Notes under the pieces: generated by a model
What the model was told of the DNA's origin: nothing
Databases searched by the model: none
What the model saw: only the letters and a program-made list of their open reading frames with translations
Assembly (NCBI RefSeq): GCF_020748465.1
Contig: NZ_JAHZMP010000003.1
Span: 434,001-498,000 of the forward strand
Length of the DNA: 64,000 bases
Origin: Terrisporobacter mayombei
GTDB taxonomy: Bacteria; Bacillota; Clostridia; Peptostreptococcales; Peptostreptococcaceae
Direction: 5' to 3'
Shown here: piece by piece, positions 17,766-26,792 of the stretch
How the letters are laid out: each line of letters opens with the position of its first letter
Position numbering within the stretch: position 1 is the first letter of the stretch
Made by a program: the position numbers and the translations under genes

Positions 17766-18869
17766 CTATTTATCAAAATGTATTGCTCCTATCGGTCCAC
17801 CATAATGATATGAGAAGTAATTTGTAAATTCAGAAACAGTTTTAACTATTACGCTACCTTCTGACATCCCGCAATATCTATAGTTATCTGAGTAATATAC
17901 TTTTCCATATATTATTGCATGTATAAATAAGACATGACCTGCTCCACCAGATCCATTATTATTTCCATCTACATAGCTATTTGGAAAAGATACAACTATA
18001 TCATATACATTTTCATTATTATTAGCATCTACTATTTTACTTAAACAAGACTTACCAGAGTATTTCTTCTGTGTATATCCTGTCTCAGTCACTGCGTTTG
18101 ACTTTAATTTAGAATACCATTGATTCCCGTTCCAATATGTATCTGGCGTCTGATATATTCCTAAAACTTTTAACTGACTGTATACATAAAGTGAACATTG
18201 CTTTTTAAAATCACTTCTTCCTGTGATTTCCCTACATTTTTTATATGCTTTAGTAATTTGTAATTTTATTTCTGAAACACTCTTTTCTTTGTTTGAACTA
18301 TTTAATTCTTCAGTAGTATTAGGTGATGAATTTTTAGATTCTAACTTCCATATTTGCTTTTTATTCCCCTTTTTGTATACTTGTACATTTACATTTGAAC
18401 CACTTTTACTATCTGTACATGTTAATACATATTTAGTATTATTTACTGATTTAAGTATATATCCACCTGAAACCTTCTCAAATATCCATCTTTGAGTAGA
18501 ATGACCTTTTCCACTTTTCTCATATAACATAACATTAGCATTTGCTTTTACTTTATCACCTTTTACATTAACTAATTTTTCACTAGAAGTACAAGTTGAG
18601 CTTAGAGCATAAGATGAATTAATTTTATATATTCTATACGTTTGACTCTTTTTCCCATTACCTTCATAAATATTAATATTTGTACCATTTGCTGTTTTTC
18701 CACCAGATACATTTAAGAATTTTCCACTATAATCATTTTTCAAAGTATAGTTTCCTTCTTTAATACTAGCACCTTCCATTGCATTTGCTATGACAGACAT
18801 TCCCAAATTCCCTACTAAAATACATGCCATTATTAAACTACATAATATTCTTCTAAAATACTTTTTCAT
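17766..18869 (-). CDS. Secreted protein: ricin-type beta-trefoil lectin plus papain-like C-terminal domain
   Basis: Protein of 367 residues with a signal peptide (MKKYFRRILCSL, then a hydrophobic core; likely cleavage after ANA, about residue 31). Residues about 38-175 are a RICIN-type trefoil with repeated YxLKNxxSGKxLNV and IWKLE/RWIFEK elements. After a Ser/Asn-rich linker, residues about 195-367 contain KKQCSLYVYSQL and, later, GAGHVLFIHAIIYGKVYYSDNY. A Cys followed by a His-strand is the order of a CHAP/NlpC-like papain fold, so a peptidoglycan amidase or protease is plausible but unproven. The ATG at 18869 is chosen because GGGGGAG lies just upstream and the signal peptide starts there. 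It has its own promoter and terminator. Confidence 0.8.
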   Translation of the reverse strand: MKKYFRRILCSLIMACILVGNLGMSVIANAMEGASIKEGNYTLKNDYSGKFLNVSGGKTANGTNINIYEGNGKKSQTYRIYKINSSYALSSTCTSSEKLVNVKGDKVKANANVMLYEKSGKGHSTQRWIFEKVSGGYILKSVNNTKYVLTCTDSKSGSNVNVQVYKKGNKKQIWKLESKNSSPNTTEELNSSNKEKSVSEIKLQITKAYKKCREITGRSDFKKQCSLYVYSQLKVLGIYQTPDTYWNGNQWYSKLKSNAVTETGYTQKKYSGKSCLSKIVDANNNENVYDIVVSFPNSYVDGNNNGSGGAGHVLFIHAIIYGKVYYSDNYRYCGMSEGSVIVKTVSEFTNYFSYHYGGPIGAIHFDK

Positions 18870-18907
18870 ACACTCCCCCACATTTCTCAATATTTTCCGA
18901 ATTATTT

Positions 18908-18955
18908 GTAACTTTTTGTTACCATAATAGTAGTTTAATTACCAAATAGTGTCAA
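18908..18955 (-). promoter_or_regulatory. Promoter with overlapping inverted repeat for the ricin-lectin gene
   Basis: On the minus strand TTGACA (18955-18950), 17 bases, TACTAT (18932-18927). An inverted repeat GTAAC-N5-GTTAC (18908-18922) covers the predicted start point, so it could be a repressor site. It resembles the HcpR-type half-sites but has one extra spacer base and a different position. Confidence 0.65.
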
Positions 18956-18971
18956 TAATGTAATCATTATA

Positions 18972-19007
18972 AAAAAATAAAGCATCTATATAGATGCTTT
19001 ATTTTTT
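18972..19007 (-). terminator. Terminator of the 2-hydroxyacid dehydrogenase gene
   Basis: Perfect 36-base palindrome flanked by A and T runs, beginning at the stop codon of the gene ending at 19006; able to work in both directions. Confidence 0.87.
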
Positions 19008-19845
19008 AATATCCTTTTTCTATTTCTACCTTATTTTCTAATTCTTTATTAGAAATAACTTTTCTCAAATTATTATAAAATAAATTAAAACTCCTTAATG
19101 AGTCTTGTTCTGATACCCATGAATTATGAGGCGTTATCATTATATTGTCTAAATCCCATAGTTTACTATTTTCACATAAAGGTTCTTCTTGAAAAACATC
19201 AAGAGCTATACACCTAAATTTATGAGCATATTCTATTAAATCATCTTCATCTACAATTTTTCCTCTTCCTACATTAATAAATGATGATCCTTCTTTCATA
19301 AGATTAAACTTTGATTTATTAATAAGTTTATATGTCTGTTTTGTAGATGGAATAGTGCTTATTACTATATCACAATTTTTAAATACCTCATCCATATCTT
19401 CTGTTGAAAAACATTTATCGAAATACTTTATGCTTCTTCCATCTGTATTACATCCCCATATTTCTACTCCAAAGGCTTTTAATCGTTTAGCACTCTCCGA
19501 TGCAATCGTTCCTGTTCCTAAAAATCCGATTCTCTTTCCATAAACTTCAGAAACACTATAATCAAATATCCATTGTCTTTTATACTGCTTATTATAAAAC
19601 TCTTTGGTATTTTTATATATTTGTAAAATCATTGATACAATCCATTCTGCAATAGGAATACTATAGCCACCTTTATTATTGCATAAAATGATATTTCTAT
19701 TCATGACTTTATCTATAGGTACTTGATCAAATCCTGTACTACCTAGCTGTATGTACTTTAAATTTTTCATTTTAGATATATCTAATTTTTCAAAGGAATT
19801 ATAAGTTACTAATACATCTATAGATTCTAACTCTTCATCTGTCAT
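19006..19845 (-). CDS. D-2-hydroxyacid dehydrogenase (NAD-dependent), start codon apparently lost
   Basis: From the first in-frame ATG the product has 279 residues. It holds the NAD-binding motif GKRIGFLGTGTIASE (about 104-118), the catalytic Arg region INVGRGKIVDEDDL, the Glu in LDVFQEEPLCE and the His in MITPHNSW. These are all the catalytic parts of the family, which reduces 2-oxoacids. The open frame continues 39 codons upstream to 19962, and those codons read like the missing first strand-helix unit (KALFTLKFSEEEFNRIRDLG, then YDVIF), but contain no ATG, GTG or TTG. A good ribosome site (AAGGGAG) precedes 19962. The gene is either started by a rare codon, damaged, or affected by a sequence error. 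It has its own terminator. Confidence 0.8.
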   Translation of the reverse strand: MTDEELESIDVLVTYNSFEKLDISKMKNLKYIQLGSTGFDQVPIDKVMNRNIILCNNKGGYSIPIAEWIVSMILQIYKNTKEFYNKQYKRQWIFDYSVSEVYGKRIGFLGTGTIASESAKRLKAFGVEIWGCNTDGRSIKYFDKCFSTEDMDEVFKNCDIVISTIPSTKQTYKLINKSKFNLMKEGSSFINVGRGKIVDEDDLIEYAHKFRCIALDVFQEEPLCENSKLWDLDNIMITPHNSWVSEQDSLRSFNLFYNNLRKVISNKELENKVEIEKGY

Positions 19846-20051
19846 TTTATCTAAAGTAGATTTTGAACCTTCACTATTAAAAATAACATCATATCCTAAA
19901 TCCCTTATTCTATTAAATTCTTCTTCACTAAATTTGAGTGTAAATAATGCTTTGATAACAACTCATCTCCCTTCAATTGAACTAAAAAAATTTCCACATA
20001 CTTATTATATATTCTACATATTTCAAAAAAATACCTTCGTTACACAATAAA

Positions 20052-20081
20052 AAATCCTTCAAAAATACTTTGAAGGATTAA
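20052..20081 (-). terminator. Terminator after the DUF3783/flippase-like gene pair
   Basis: AATCCTTCAAA and TTTGAAGGATT arms with a short loop; the minus transcript ends in six Ts. A second 12-base inverted repeat with a 19-base spacer (20090-20101 with 20121-20132) lies just upstream on the transcript. Confidence 0.82.
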
Positions 20082-20176
20082 TCTATATGAACAAATAAAT
20101 ACAAATCAAATCATAATTTATATTTATTTGTTACTATTATCTTGTCCATTTTAAAAATGATTATGTTATTTCTATT

Positions 20177-20596
20177 TTAGTGATTTAAAGTTTGACCTGA
20201 CTTTAAAGCCTGTCTTTCTTGGATTAAATTATAAACTAATTTGTTTAAAGTCCAGTCTATAGTTGTATCTGTCACAACTGCGCTTAAAGGTCTCGTAATT
20301 TTCATTTTCTTTAAACTGTCTAAAAATCCATTAATTTTTAATTGAGTAATATTATTAAAGATTACAGCCTTATTTGTCCAGACCTCTTCATTATCATCAA
20401 ATATATTATCATTTAATATGTCTTTTATAATAGTTTTTCCATTTTTGCTATCTACAAAAATACAATCTTTAATTCCTACTAGCCTTCCTATGTTTTTAAT
20501 CATACTACATTCCTTTTTATTAAAATTAACTATAATCATGCAACTTCTATCATGAATATCGCTTATTGAACTTTGGTTTAATTTTTCAAATGACAT
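20177..20596 (-). CDS. DUF3783 domain protein
   Basis: Protein of 139 residues. The second half shows the DUF3783 pattern (KAVIFNNITQLKINGFLDSL, then ITRPLSAVVTDTTIDWTLNKL). The family is common in clostridia and of unknown function. The first half is a Rossmann-like alternation of strands and helices without motif. It lies 24 bp after the membrane protein gene, likely co-transcribed, and is followed by a terminator. No signal peptide. Confidence 0.75.
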   Translation of the reverse strand: MSFEKLNQSSISDIHDRSCMIIVNFNKKECSMIKNIGRLVGIKDCIFVDSKNGKTIIKDILNDNIFDDNEEVWTNKAVIFNNITQLKINGFLDSLKKMKITRPLSAVVTDTTIDWTLNKLVYNLIQERQALKSGQTLNH

Positions 20597-20620
20597 TTTG
20601 CCTCCTATTTTTCGTAGTTT

Positions 20621-21664
20621 TTAAACTAATTTTACAGATTCCATTTTTTTATCCATTCTATAATGTGAGTATATAGTGAAAATTCCACATAGTATTAGTA
20701 TTAAATAATACATAAACCCACCATATAAGAATACAGCATATCCTAGCAATGTTTGTGGGAATACTCGATTGAAAATAGTAAAGAAAGCTAATTCATTAGC
20801 TCCAATATTCCCTGGAGTTGGTATTGGTGATATAGCCATATATAAATATACTTGAAGAGTCATTAGATAAATGAAACTATGTCCGTTTAAGTTAAATGCT
20901 CTATATATCCAATAGGAAACACTAAAATAGAATGATATTTGAATTATAGTTAAAGTTACAGTAGTAATAAGTAATTTCTTATTTTTCATAAAAAACTTAA
21001 CTGACTCTGTATATTCTTCTATAAATAAATCTATATTATCTTCTTTAGATTGTAAAAACTTAAATACTTTAAATTTTAATAAATATCTTACTACTTTGTG
21101 GCTTATTTCTTTTATTTTTGTTGTATTTATAATTGCTAAAAATCCAATTATAAATGTAAATAAGTTTACTGCCAATCCAAACATAACAAAAGGCATTACT
21201 GTTTTTAAATCATACTTTAATTTATTAGCATTCATAAAAATAAATATAGTGCAATAAATTGTAATTACTACTTGATAAAGTATAGTTTTATTAGTTATTA
21301 TTCCCGTTGCCTTACTTAATGGAACTTTATATTTATTTAGTACATATATTTGAATAGGTTGGCTACCAGATGCAAAAGGTGTTACTAAATTATAATAAAA
21401 CCCCATTATGGCTAGCTTAAAACCTATAAATGAACTCTTCAATTTATGTTGCTCATTAATTATCATTTGCAATATTATTCCTTCAAGAAAAATATAAAAT
21501 AAAATTGCTATTCCCCCTATTAATAAATACTCCTTATTTACCATAGTAATAACACTAGACAACATGCTTATGTCTAAACTTTTTAAAACTAGATATATAG
21601 TTCCCACCATTAAACATAGTAAAAATACATACCTTAGGAAAGTTTTCTTTCTTTTATTATCCAT
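20621..21664 (-). CDS. Lysylphosphatidylglycerol synthase transmembrane-domain (YbhN/UPF0104) family protein
   Basis: Membrane protein of 347 residues with about eight hydrophobic segments. The family marks are visible: YNLVTPFASGSQPIQIYVL (about 91-109) in the middle and PIPTPGNIGANELAFFTIF (about 285-303) near the end. This is the flippase-like membrane half of MprF without the catalytic lysyl-transferase half, so it may move a lipid but cannot be called a synthase. It starts the two-gene unit with the DUF3783 gene. Confidence 0.82.
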   Translation of the reverse strand: MDNKRKKTFLRYVFLLCLMVGTIYLVLKSLDISMLSSVITMVNKEYLLIGGIAILFYIFLEGIILQMIINEQHKLKSSFIGFKLAIMGFYYNLVTPFASGSQPIQIYVLNKYKVPLSKATGIITNKTILYQVVITIYCTIFIFMNANKLKYDLKTVMPFVMFGLAVNLFTFIIGFLAIINTTKIKEISHKVVRYLLKFKVFKFLQSKEDNIDLFIEEYTESVKFFMKNKKLLITTVTLTIIQISFYFSVSYWIYRAFNLNGHSFIYLMTLQVYLYMAISPIPTPGNIGANELAFFTIFNRVFPQTLLGYAVFLYGGFMYYLILILCGIFTIYSHYRMDKKMESVKLV

Positions 21665-21910
21665 AGTTATCTCCTAGTTTTTATTTTCTTATATTAATAA
21701 GTATACAACATAATTACAAATTAATAATATTAAGATTTTATTACATTATTGTCATGTGGAATATCATTCTATTCTAAATATATCTATATTATTTTTTTCT
21801 TTTTATGAAAATTGAATTCATCCATTTTTTTCTTGCATTCCCATCAATAACATGCTATTTTCTAATTATAAGAATTATTACAATAATTCCATTAAAAAGG
21901 GGGACTTTAA

Positions 21911-22690
21911 ATGTTAGATTGGAATCCAGATCTTTATTTAAAATTTGAAAAAGAAAGAACACTACCTGCTAAAGATTTAATATCAAGAATAGAGGTAATA
22001 AATCCAAAAAAAATACTAGATGTTGGATGCGGCTCAGGAAATAGTACTCACGAGCTAAAGAAAAGATGGCCTAATTCAGAGATAATAGGCATTGATAATT
22101 CAAAAGCTATGATTGAAAAGGCTAGAAGTTTATATGATGATACTAAATTTATTTTACAAGATGCAACTGATGATTTATCTGCCCTAGGTAAATTTGACAT
22201 CATATTTTCTAATGCTGCTATTCAACGTATTCCTGATCATGAAAATTTAATAAAATCTTTATATAATTCGCTTGAAGATAAAGGTGTACTTGCCATACAA
22301 TTACCTTTAGTTGATGAAGTGAAAGCTCAACAAGCATTGTATGAATTAGAACATGTAAAAAAATACAAGCAATATCTAGATAATAAAAGCTTAAGATTTA
22401 ATACTAAATCTAAAGAGTATTACTATGATATTTTATCTTCATTATTTAATCCAGAAAGCATCTATATTTGGTCTACTACATATACTCATGCCATGAATAG
22501 TTTAGATGATATCTTAAAATGGTATGAAAGTACAACTTTAGTCCCTTATTTGGATGCATTTCCAGATGAAGAAATAATTTCAAACTTTAAAAATAACTTC
22601 TATATTAAACTTAAGAATGTATATTTCCCAAGACCTAATGGTTCTGTCTTATTCAATTATGAAAGATTATTTTTAGTCGCTGCAAAATAG
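21911..22690 (+). CDS. Trans-aconitate 2-methyltransferase-like SAM-dependent methyltransferase
   Basis: Cytoplasmic protein of 259 residues. The N-terminus (MLDWNPDLYLKFEKERTLPA) and the SAM-binding motif KKILDVGCGSGNST (about 33-46), together with IIGIDNSKAMIEKA and FDIIFSNAAIQ, match the Tam family. Tam methyl-esterifies trans-aconitate, a by-product inhibitor of aconitase; here the substrate is inferred. It has a GGGGG ribosome site and a bidirectional terminator, and is monocistronic. Confidence 0.8.
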   Translation: MLDWNPDLYLKFEKERTLPAKDLISRIEVINPKKILDVGCGSGNSTHELKKRWPNSEIIGIDNSKAMIEKARSLYDDTKFILQDATDDLSALGKFDIIFSNAAIQRIPDHENLIKSLYNSLEDKGVLAIQLPLVDEVKAQQALYELEHVKKYKQYLDNKSLRFNTKSKEYYYDILSSLFNPESIYIWSTTYTHAMNSLDDILKWYESTTLVPYLDAFPDEEIISNFKNNFYIKLKNVYFPRPNGSVLFNYERLFLVAAK

Positions 22691-22692
22691 AT

Positions 22693-22730
22693 AAAAAATA
22701 AGGTATATATTAACATATACCTTATTTTTT
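22693..22730. terminator. Bidirectional terminator between convergent genes
   Basis: Sixteen-bp perfect stem (22693-22708 with 22715-22730), A6 on the left and T6 on the right, between the Tam-like gene and the HAD gene. Confidence 0.9.
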
Positions 22731-22748
22731 AGGCTTAAAACAAATTTA

Positions 22749-23390
22749 CTATATTATTTCCTTGAAATCATATATATATTTATCACTTATTTTTTTTATC
22801 TCTTTAATCTCAGAATCTGCATATTTATCATATACACCTATAGCTTTAAAACCAGCTTTTTTCAAGGTATTTATTGCTACTAAAATATCCTCAAAACCAA
22901 CACAATCTTGTGGATTAAAATCTAATTTTTCTGCAGCTAATAAATATATATCTGGATAATTTTTATCACGTTTTACATCTTCTAAAGAAGTCAGTGCATC
23001 AAAATACTCATATATATGATTATTCTTTAATACAGGTTCATAAAGTATCCTTGGCGATGATGTTGATAATGCTATTCTAATATTATCCTCTTTTAGTTTC
23101 TTTAAATATTCTTTTACATTTGGCTTTAGTTTAATATTATTAGAATACTCATATATAGCCATTTCATTCCATTCTTTTATAAGTTGTTCTTCACTTTCTT
23201 TCAAATTAAACCTTTCTATGGTGTATTGTGCTACTTTCTCAAAACTCATGGAATTTATTTTTTCTATGTAATCAGATGGAATATCTATGTTTCGCTTTTC
23301 CAAAAATTCTTTGTCTATTTTCTCCCATACCCCCATAGAATCAATTAAAGTTCCATCTAAATCAAATATGGCTCCCTTAAAATCAAACAT
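22749..23390 (-). CDS. HAD-superfamily phosphatase, beta-phosphoglucomutase-like
   Basis: Protein of 213 residues with the HAD motifs: FDLDGTLIDS (motif I, nucleophile Asp near residue 10), ALSTSSPR (motif II), the conserved Lys in VKRDKNYPDIY, and GFEDILVAI (motif IV). The helical cap inserted after motif I is the subclass I type of sugar-phosphate phosphatases and phosphoglucomutases. The ATG at 23390 is chosen because GAGG lies six bases upstream; the ATG 18 bases earlier has no such site. Substrate unknown. Confidence 0.88.
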   Translation of the reverse strand: MFDFKGAIFDLDGTLIDSMGVWEKIDKEFLEKRNIDIPSDYIEKINSMSFEKVAQYTIERFNLKESEEQLIKEWNEMAIYEYSNNIKLKPNVKEYLKKLKEDNIRIALSTSSPRILYEPVLKNNHIYEYFDALTSLEDVKRDKNYPDIYLLAAEKLDFNPQDCVGFEDILVAINTLKKAGFKAIGVYDKYADSEIKEIKKISDKYIYDFKEII

Positions 23391-23536
23391 ACTTATCCTC
23401 TTGTTCATTAAATACTATTTATTTTATTCTATAAATTATTTTTTAATTTTTCAAATTTAATAGAACATAATTATATTATATACATATTATAATTATTACT
23501 TAACCTTCTTTTATACTTTATTTGAAGTTTTATTAT

Positions 23537-23569
23537 AAAAACCTCTGAGTCATTATAACTTAGAGGTTT
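23537..23569 (-). terminator. Terminator after the flavodiiron gene
   Basis: Eleven-bp stem with one G-U pair around a nine-base loop; T5 on the minus transcript. Confidence 0.8.
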
Positions 23570-23587
23570 CCTCTTTGCATATAATTT

Positions 23588-26122
23588 TTATTTAAATATT
23601 TTGCTGAACAATCTATTTTCTTCTACTGCTATAGCCAAATCCACTAATTTACTAGTATCACCTATTAGTATAACTCCACTTAAACGGTTATTTATAAAAT
23701 AGTATTTTTCATAAGTTTGTTTCTGGTCATCTGCAAATTCTACTGTTTTGTACTTTTTATTTGGATCTTTTCCATTGTCTCCTACAGCAAATAAAGAAGT
23801 ATCCATTCCATTAAAAGTAAGTCCCGCACTAACTGTTTCATATGTTAATGAATCTCCAGCTGCATTTGCACCTGCAACTTTACCCATCTCCACAGCTTGT
23901 GGCCATATAGCATAATTTATGTTTTCAAATTCCGCACAATCTCCACATGCATATATACCTGATTTATTTGTTTCCATTTTTTCATTTACTATTACTGCTT
24001 TATTTACATTTATTCCACAAGTTGATGCCAATGATGTATTAGTTCTAACACCACAAGACACTACTACTAAGTCTGCTGGTATTGTTTCTCCATCACCAAG
24101 TTTTACTCCTGTAACACTGTCTTCGCCTTCAATACTATCAATTTTAACATTTAATTTTAAGTCTATTCCTGTTCCTTTAATTATATTAGCTAAAAAGTCT
24201 CCTGATTTTTCATCTAATTGACGAGGCATTAAAGCAGGTGCATGTTCTAAAACAGTTACGTTGCATTTAGCTTTACAAAGTTCCCAAGCTGCTTCTAATC
24301 CTAGTACTCCTCCACCAATTACTACTGCATTTTTAACATTTGGAAGTACTTCATTTATCTTATCAGTATCATATATTCTTCTAATTGCTATTACTCCTTC
24401 TTTCTCATTACCCGCAATTGATGGTATAAATGATTCTGCACCTAATGCATAAATACATTTATCGTATTTAAGTTTCATATCACCATCTAAAGTTACTATT
24501 TTCTCTTCCGTATATATATCTATTACATTTTTATCTAATATGTTAGTTATATTATTTTCCTTGTACCATTCTTCATTATAAATAGCCAATTGGTTGGCAT
24601 CAAATTTAGCGATCATACTCTTAGTAAGCATTGGCCTATTATAACTTAATACATTTTCATTTGATATCATAACTATATTACAAGTATTGTTTCTTTCTCT
24701 TATAGCTTTCGCAGCATTTATACCCGCAGCACCATTACCAAGAATTAAGAATATCTCATTTGTATTATTCTTAAGATTGCTTTCTTCCACATTAACAGGT
24801 ATAAAGTTTTCTCTTCCCACACCACATACTGGGCATATATTTAAGCTAGCATCAAATATTTCTCCACAAACTACACATTTTACTAATGGAGTTTCTGTTA
24901 CTTTATTTTTAGCTTTTTTATTTTCTTTGTTTAATAATATACATCCAAAATTAAATCCATATTCATAAGCATCTTTCAAATCTTTTTTACCTGGTTTAAA
25001 CTTAACTCTAAATCCATCTACCACTTTCATTTTAAGTTGTTTTAATCTTTCTAAAATATGAGGAACTCCTTCTCCACTCCAGCCGTAGCTACCAAAAGCA
25101 CTGGCAAGTTTTCCTCCATGAGTTCCAGCAAATATTGAAGTTGTTAGATCCCAAATAGGTTTTAATGCTTCACCAACAATTGTTGGTGTTCCAAATAACA
25201 ATCCATCTGCAAAACCTATTTCTTCTAAAACCTTAGCTGTATCACTTTCAACTAAGTCATAAATTCTAACATCTATATCTCCACTATCTTTTATCCCTTT
25301 TTCTATTTCATCCGCCAATTCTTTTGTATATCCATAAGCGCTAACATAAGGTATTATTACTGTTTTTCTTGAATTCGGATTTATAACTGTACACCATTTT
25401 TTATAAGTTTCTTTTATTTCATCAATTCTACAATCTATTACAGGTCCATGTCCTGTACAAATCATATTTACTTTTAAATCTTTTATTTTGTCTAAAGCTT
25501 TTAACATATGTGGTTTAAATGGACCTATTATATTATCAAAGTAATATTTTGCAGCTTTCATATATCCTTCATTATCAGTTACTTTACTTAATACCACATC
25601 GTCTAAACAGTAATGAGATCCAAATGAATCACACGTAATTAAAGTTTCGTCTTCTTCTATATAAGTATACATAGTGTCTGGCCAATGTAAGTGTGGTACA
25701 GAAATAAATCTTAGGGTTTTGTCTCCAACCTTTAAGATGTCGTTATCCTTGACAGTTAAGCTATAGAAGTCATGATTAACTATATTTTTTAAGAAGTTTA
25801 TTGCTACTGTGCTTCCAACTACTTTTATATTTGGATTTACGTCTATTAATTTTTCCACACTACCTGCGTGATCCGGTTCAGTATGATTAACTATAATATA
25901 ATCAATCTCACTTATGTCTACTATTTCCTTTAATCTTTCTAAGTAAGAATCGAAAAATTTAGCTTTAGCTGTCTCAAATAATACAACTTTATCATTTGTT
26001 TTTAACACATAAGAATTATAAGTAGTACCGAACTCTGTTTCCATAATAATGTCAAAAACCCTTAAATCCTTATCTAATACTCCTGCCCAATAAAAACCTT
26101 TTTTTAACTCTTTAAAATCCAT
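23588..26122 (-). CDS. Flavodiiron protein fused to rubredoxin and NADH:rubredoxin oxidoreductase (FdpF type)
   Basis: Protein of 844 residues combining a complete electron chain. Residues 1 to about 250 are the metallo-beta-lactamase-like di-iron domain with ligands His80, Glu82, Asp84, His85, a His in PHLHWPD, Asp165 and a His in TGHGP. About 250-400 is a flavodoxin domain (VIIPYVSAYGYTKELA). About 415-440 is a rubredoxin-like centre (CVVCG, CPVCG). From about 453 to the end is an FAD/NADH oxidoreductase (FLILGNGAAGINAAKAI and a second GGGVLGLEAAWEL). Class F flavodiiron proteins take electrons from NADH and reduce O2 to water (sometimes NO). The gene is monocistronic and distant from the HcpR-type sites. 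Confidence 0.93.
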   Translation of the reverse strand: MDFKELKKGFYWAGVLDKDLRVFDIIMETEFGTTYNSYVLKTNDKVVLFETAKAKFFDSYLERLKEIVDISEIDYIIVNHTEPDHAGSVEKLIDVNPNIKVVGSTVAINFLKNIVNHDFYSLTVKDNDILKVGDKTLRFISVPHLHWPDTMYTYIEEDETLITCDSFGSHYCLDDVVLSKVTDNEGYMKAAKYYFDNIIGPFKPHMLKALDKIKDLKVNMICTGHGPVIDCRIDEIKETYKKWCTVINPNSRKTVIIPYVSAYGYTKELADEIEKGIKDSGDIDVRIYDLVESDTAKVLEEIGFADGLLFGTPTIVGEALKPIWDLTTSIFAGTHGGKLASAFGSYGWSGEGVPHILERLKQLKMKVVDGFRVKFKPGKKDLKDAYEYGFNFGCILLNKENKKAKNKVTETPLVKCVVCGEIFDASLNICPVCGVGRENFIPVNVEESNLKNNTNEIFLILGNGAAGINAAKAIRERNNTCNIVMISNENVLSYNRPMLTKSMIAKFDANQLAIYNEEWYKENNITNILDKNVIDIYTEEKIVTLDGDMKLKYDKCIYALGAESFIPSIAGNEKEGVIAIRRIYDTDKINEVLPNVKNAVVIGGGVLGLEAAWELCKAKCNVTVLEHAPALMPRQLDEKSGDFLANIIKGTGIDLKLNVKIDSIEGEDSVTGVKLGDGETIPADLVVVSCGVRTNTSLASTCGINVNKAVIVNEKMETNKSGIYACGDCAEFENINYAIWPQAVEMGKVAGANAAGDSLTYETVSAGLTFNGMDTSLFAVGDNGKDPNKKYKTVEFADDQKQTYEKYYFINNRLSGVILIGDTSKLVDLAIAVEENRLFSKIFK

Positions 26123-26273
26123 AATTGGCCTCCCTTTATATATATATAATAATTAAATTTTTTGTATATATTTCATCATTGTTAATTTTTTATCATATGT
26201 ATTATATATACGTTACCCCTATATTGTAGTTTGTAAACTTATTAATAATATTATATACTAAATTCAATGTAAA

Positions 26274-26305
26274 AAATAAACTCCTTTTATAAAAGGAGTT
26301 TATTT
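26274..26305 (-). terminator. Terminator after the zinc-ribbon gene
   Basis: Perfect 32-base palindrome built on ACTCCTTTT, about 35 bp after the stop codon of the 26341 gene. Flanking A and T runs allow action in both directions. Confidence 0.8.
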
Positions 26306-26340
26306 CTAATTTATCTATGCTTAATATATATTGTTATGAT

Positions 26341-26535
26341 TTAAAGTATGTTTTTGCATTCATTGCAAGTTTTATTTACTATTGAGTTTTTTGCCCCACA
26401 AACTTCACAAAATACATGAGTAAAATCCTTTAACATACCGCCACAGTCTTGACAGAAATTAACATTATCATAGTTAACTTCTCCACACTTATTACAAACT
26501 TGAACTTCACTACTATCTTTTTTTATCTCCACCAT
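26341..26535 (-). CDS. Small double zinc-ribbon protein
   Basis: Protein of 64 residues with four CxxC knuckles: CNKC, CQDC, CEVC and CNEC. This is a tandem zinc ribbon. It may bind nucleic acid or protein; nothing narrows the role. It diverges from the ornithine cyclodeaminase family gene. Confidence 0.8.
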   Translation of the reverse strand: MVEIKKDSSEVQVCNKCGEVNYDNVNFCQDCGGMLKDFTHVFCEVCGAKNSIVNKTCNECKNIL

Positions 26536-26600
26536 GCTTACTAGCCTCCCATTTTTTTAATCCATTGACTATCATGCACACTATTCACTATATATTATAG

Positions 26601-26681
26601 TACAATTTTATACAATTAACAATATTGTGTATCATATTTATCAATAATAATATCATTAGTGTACAACATTTCAATTGTATA
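26601..26681. repeat. Cluster of ATACAA/TTGTAT-like half-sites in the divergent gap
   Basis: Between the zinc-ribbon and cyclodeaminase genes, TACAA and TTGTA elements recur: TACAATTTTATACAATT, AATATTGTGTAT, then GTACAACATTTCAATTGTAT. This could be an operator array, but in such AT-rich DNA it may be chance. Confidence 0.35.
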
Positions 26682-26727
26682 ACTCTACTCTAATACATTC
26701 TTATATTCTTTTTAATGTAAATATCAA

Positions 26728-26756
26728 TTTACTTTAGATTTTTTTACAATTATAAT
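26728..26756 (+). promoter_or_regulatory. Promoter of the ornithine cyclodeaminase family gene
   Basis: TTTACT (26728-26733), 17 bases, perfect TATAAT (26751-26756). The expected start point (about 26763) lies after the ATG at 26760, which therefore cannot be the translation start. Confidence 0.7.
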
Positions 26757-26792
26757 TAAATGAGAGTACAAATTAAGGGGGAACAAAAATAT

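Noticed and set aside
18908..18922. Third HcpR-type operator at the ricin-lectin gene (GTAAC-TTTTT-GTTAC)
   Set aside because: The spacer is five bases rather than four, the flanking bases differ, and it lies over the start site and not at -41.5.
20621..21664. MprF lysylphosphatidylglycerol synthase
   Set aside because: Only the membrane flippase-like half is present; the catalytic lysyl-transfer domain is absent.
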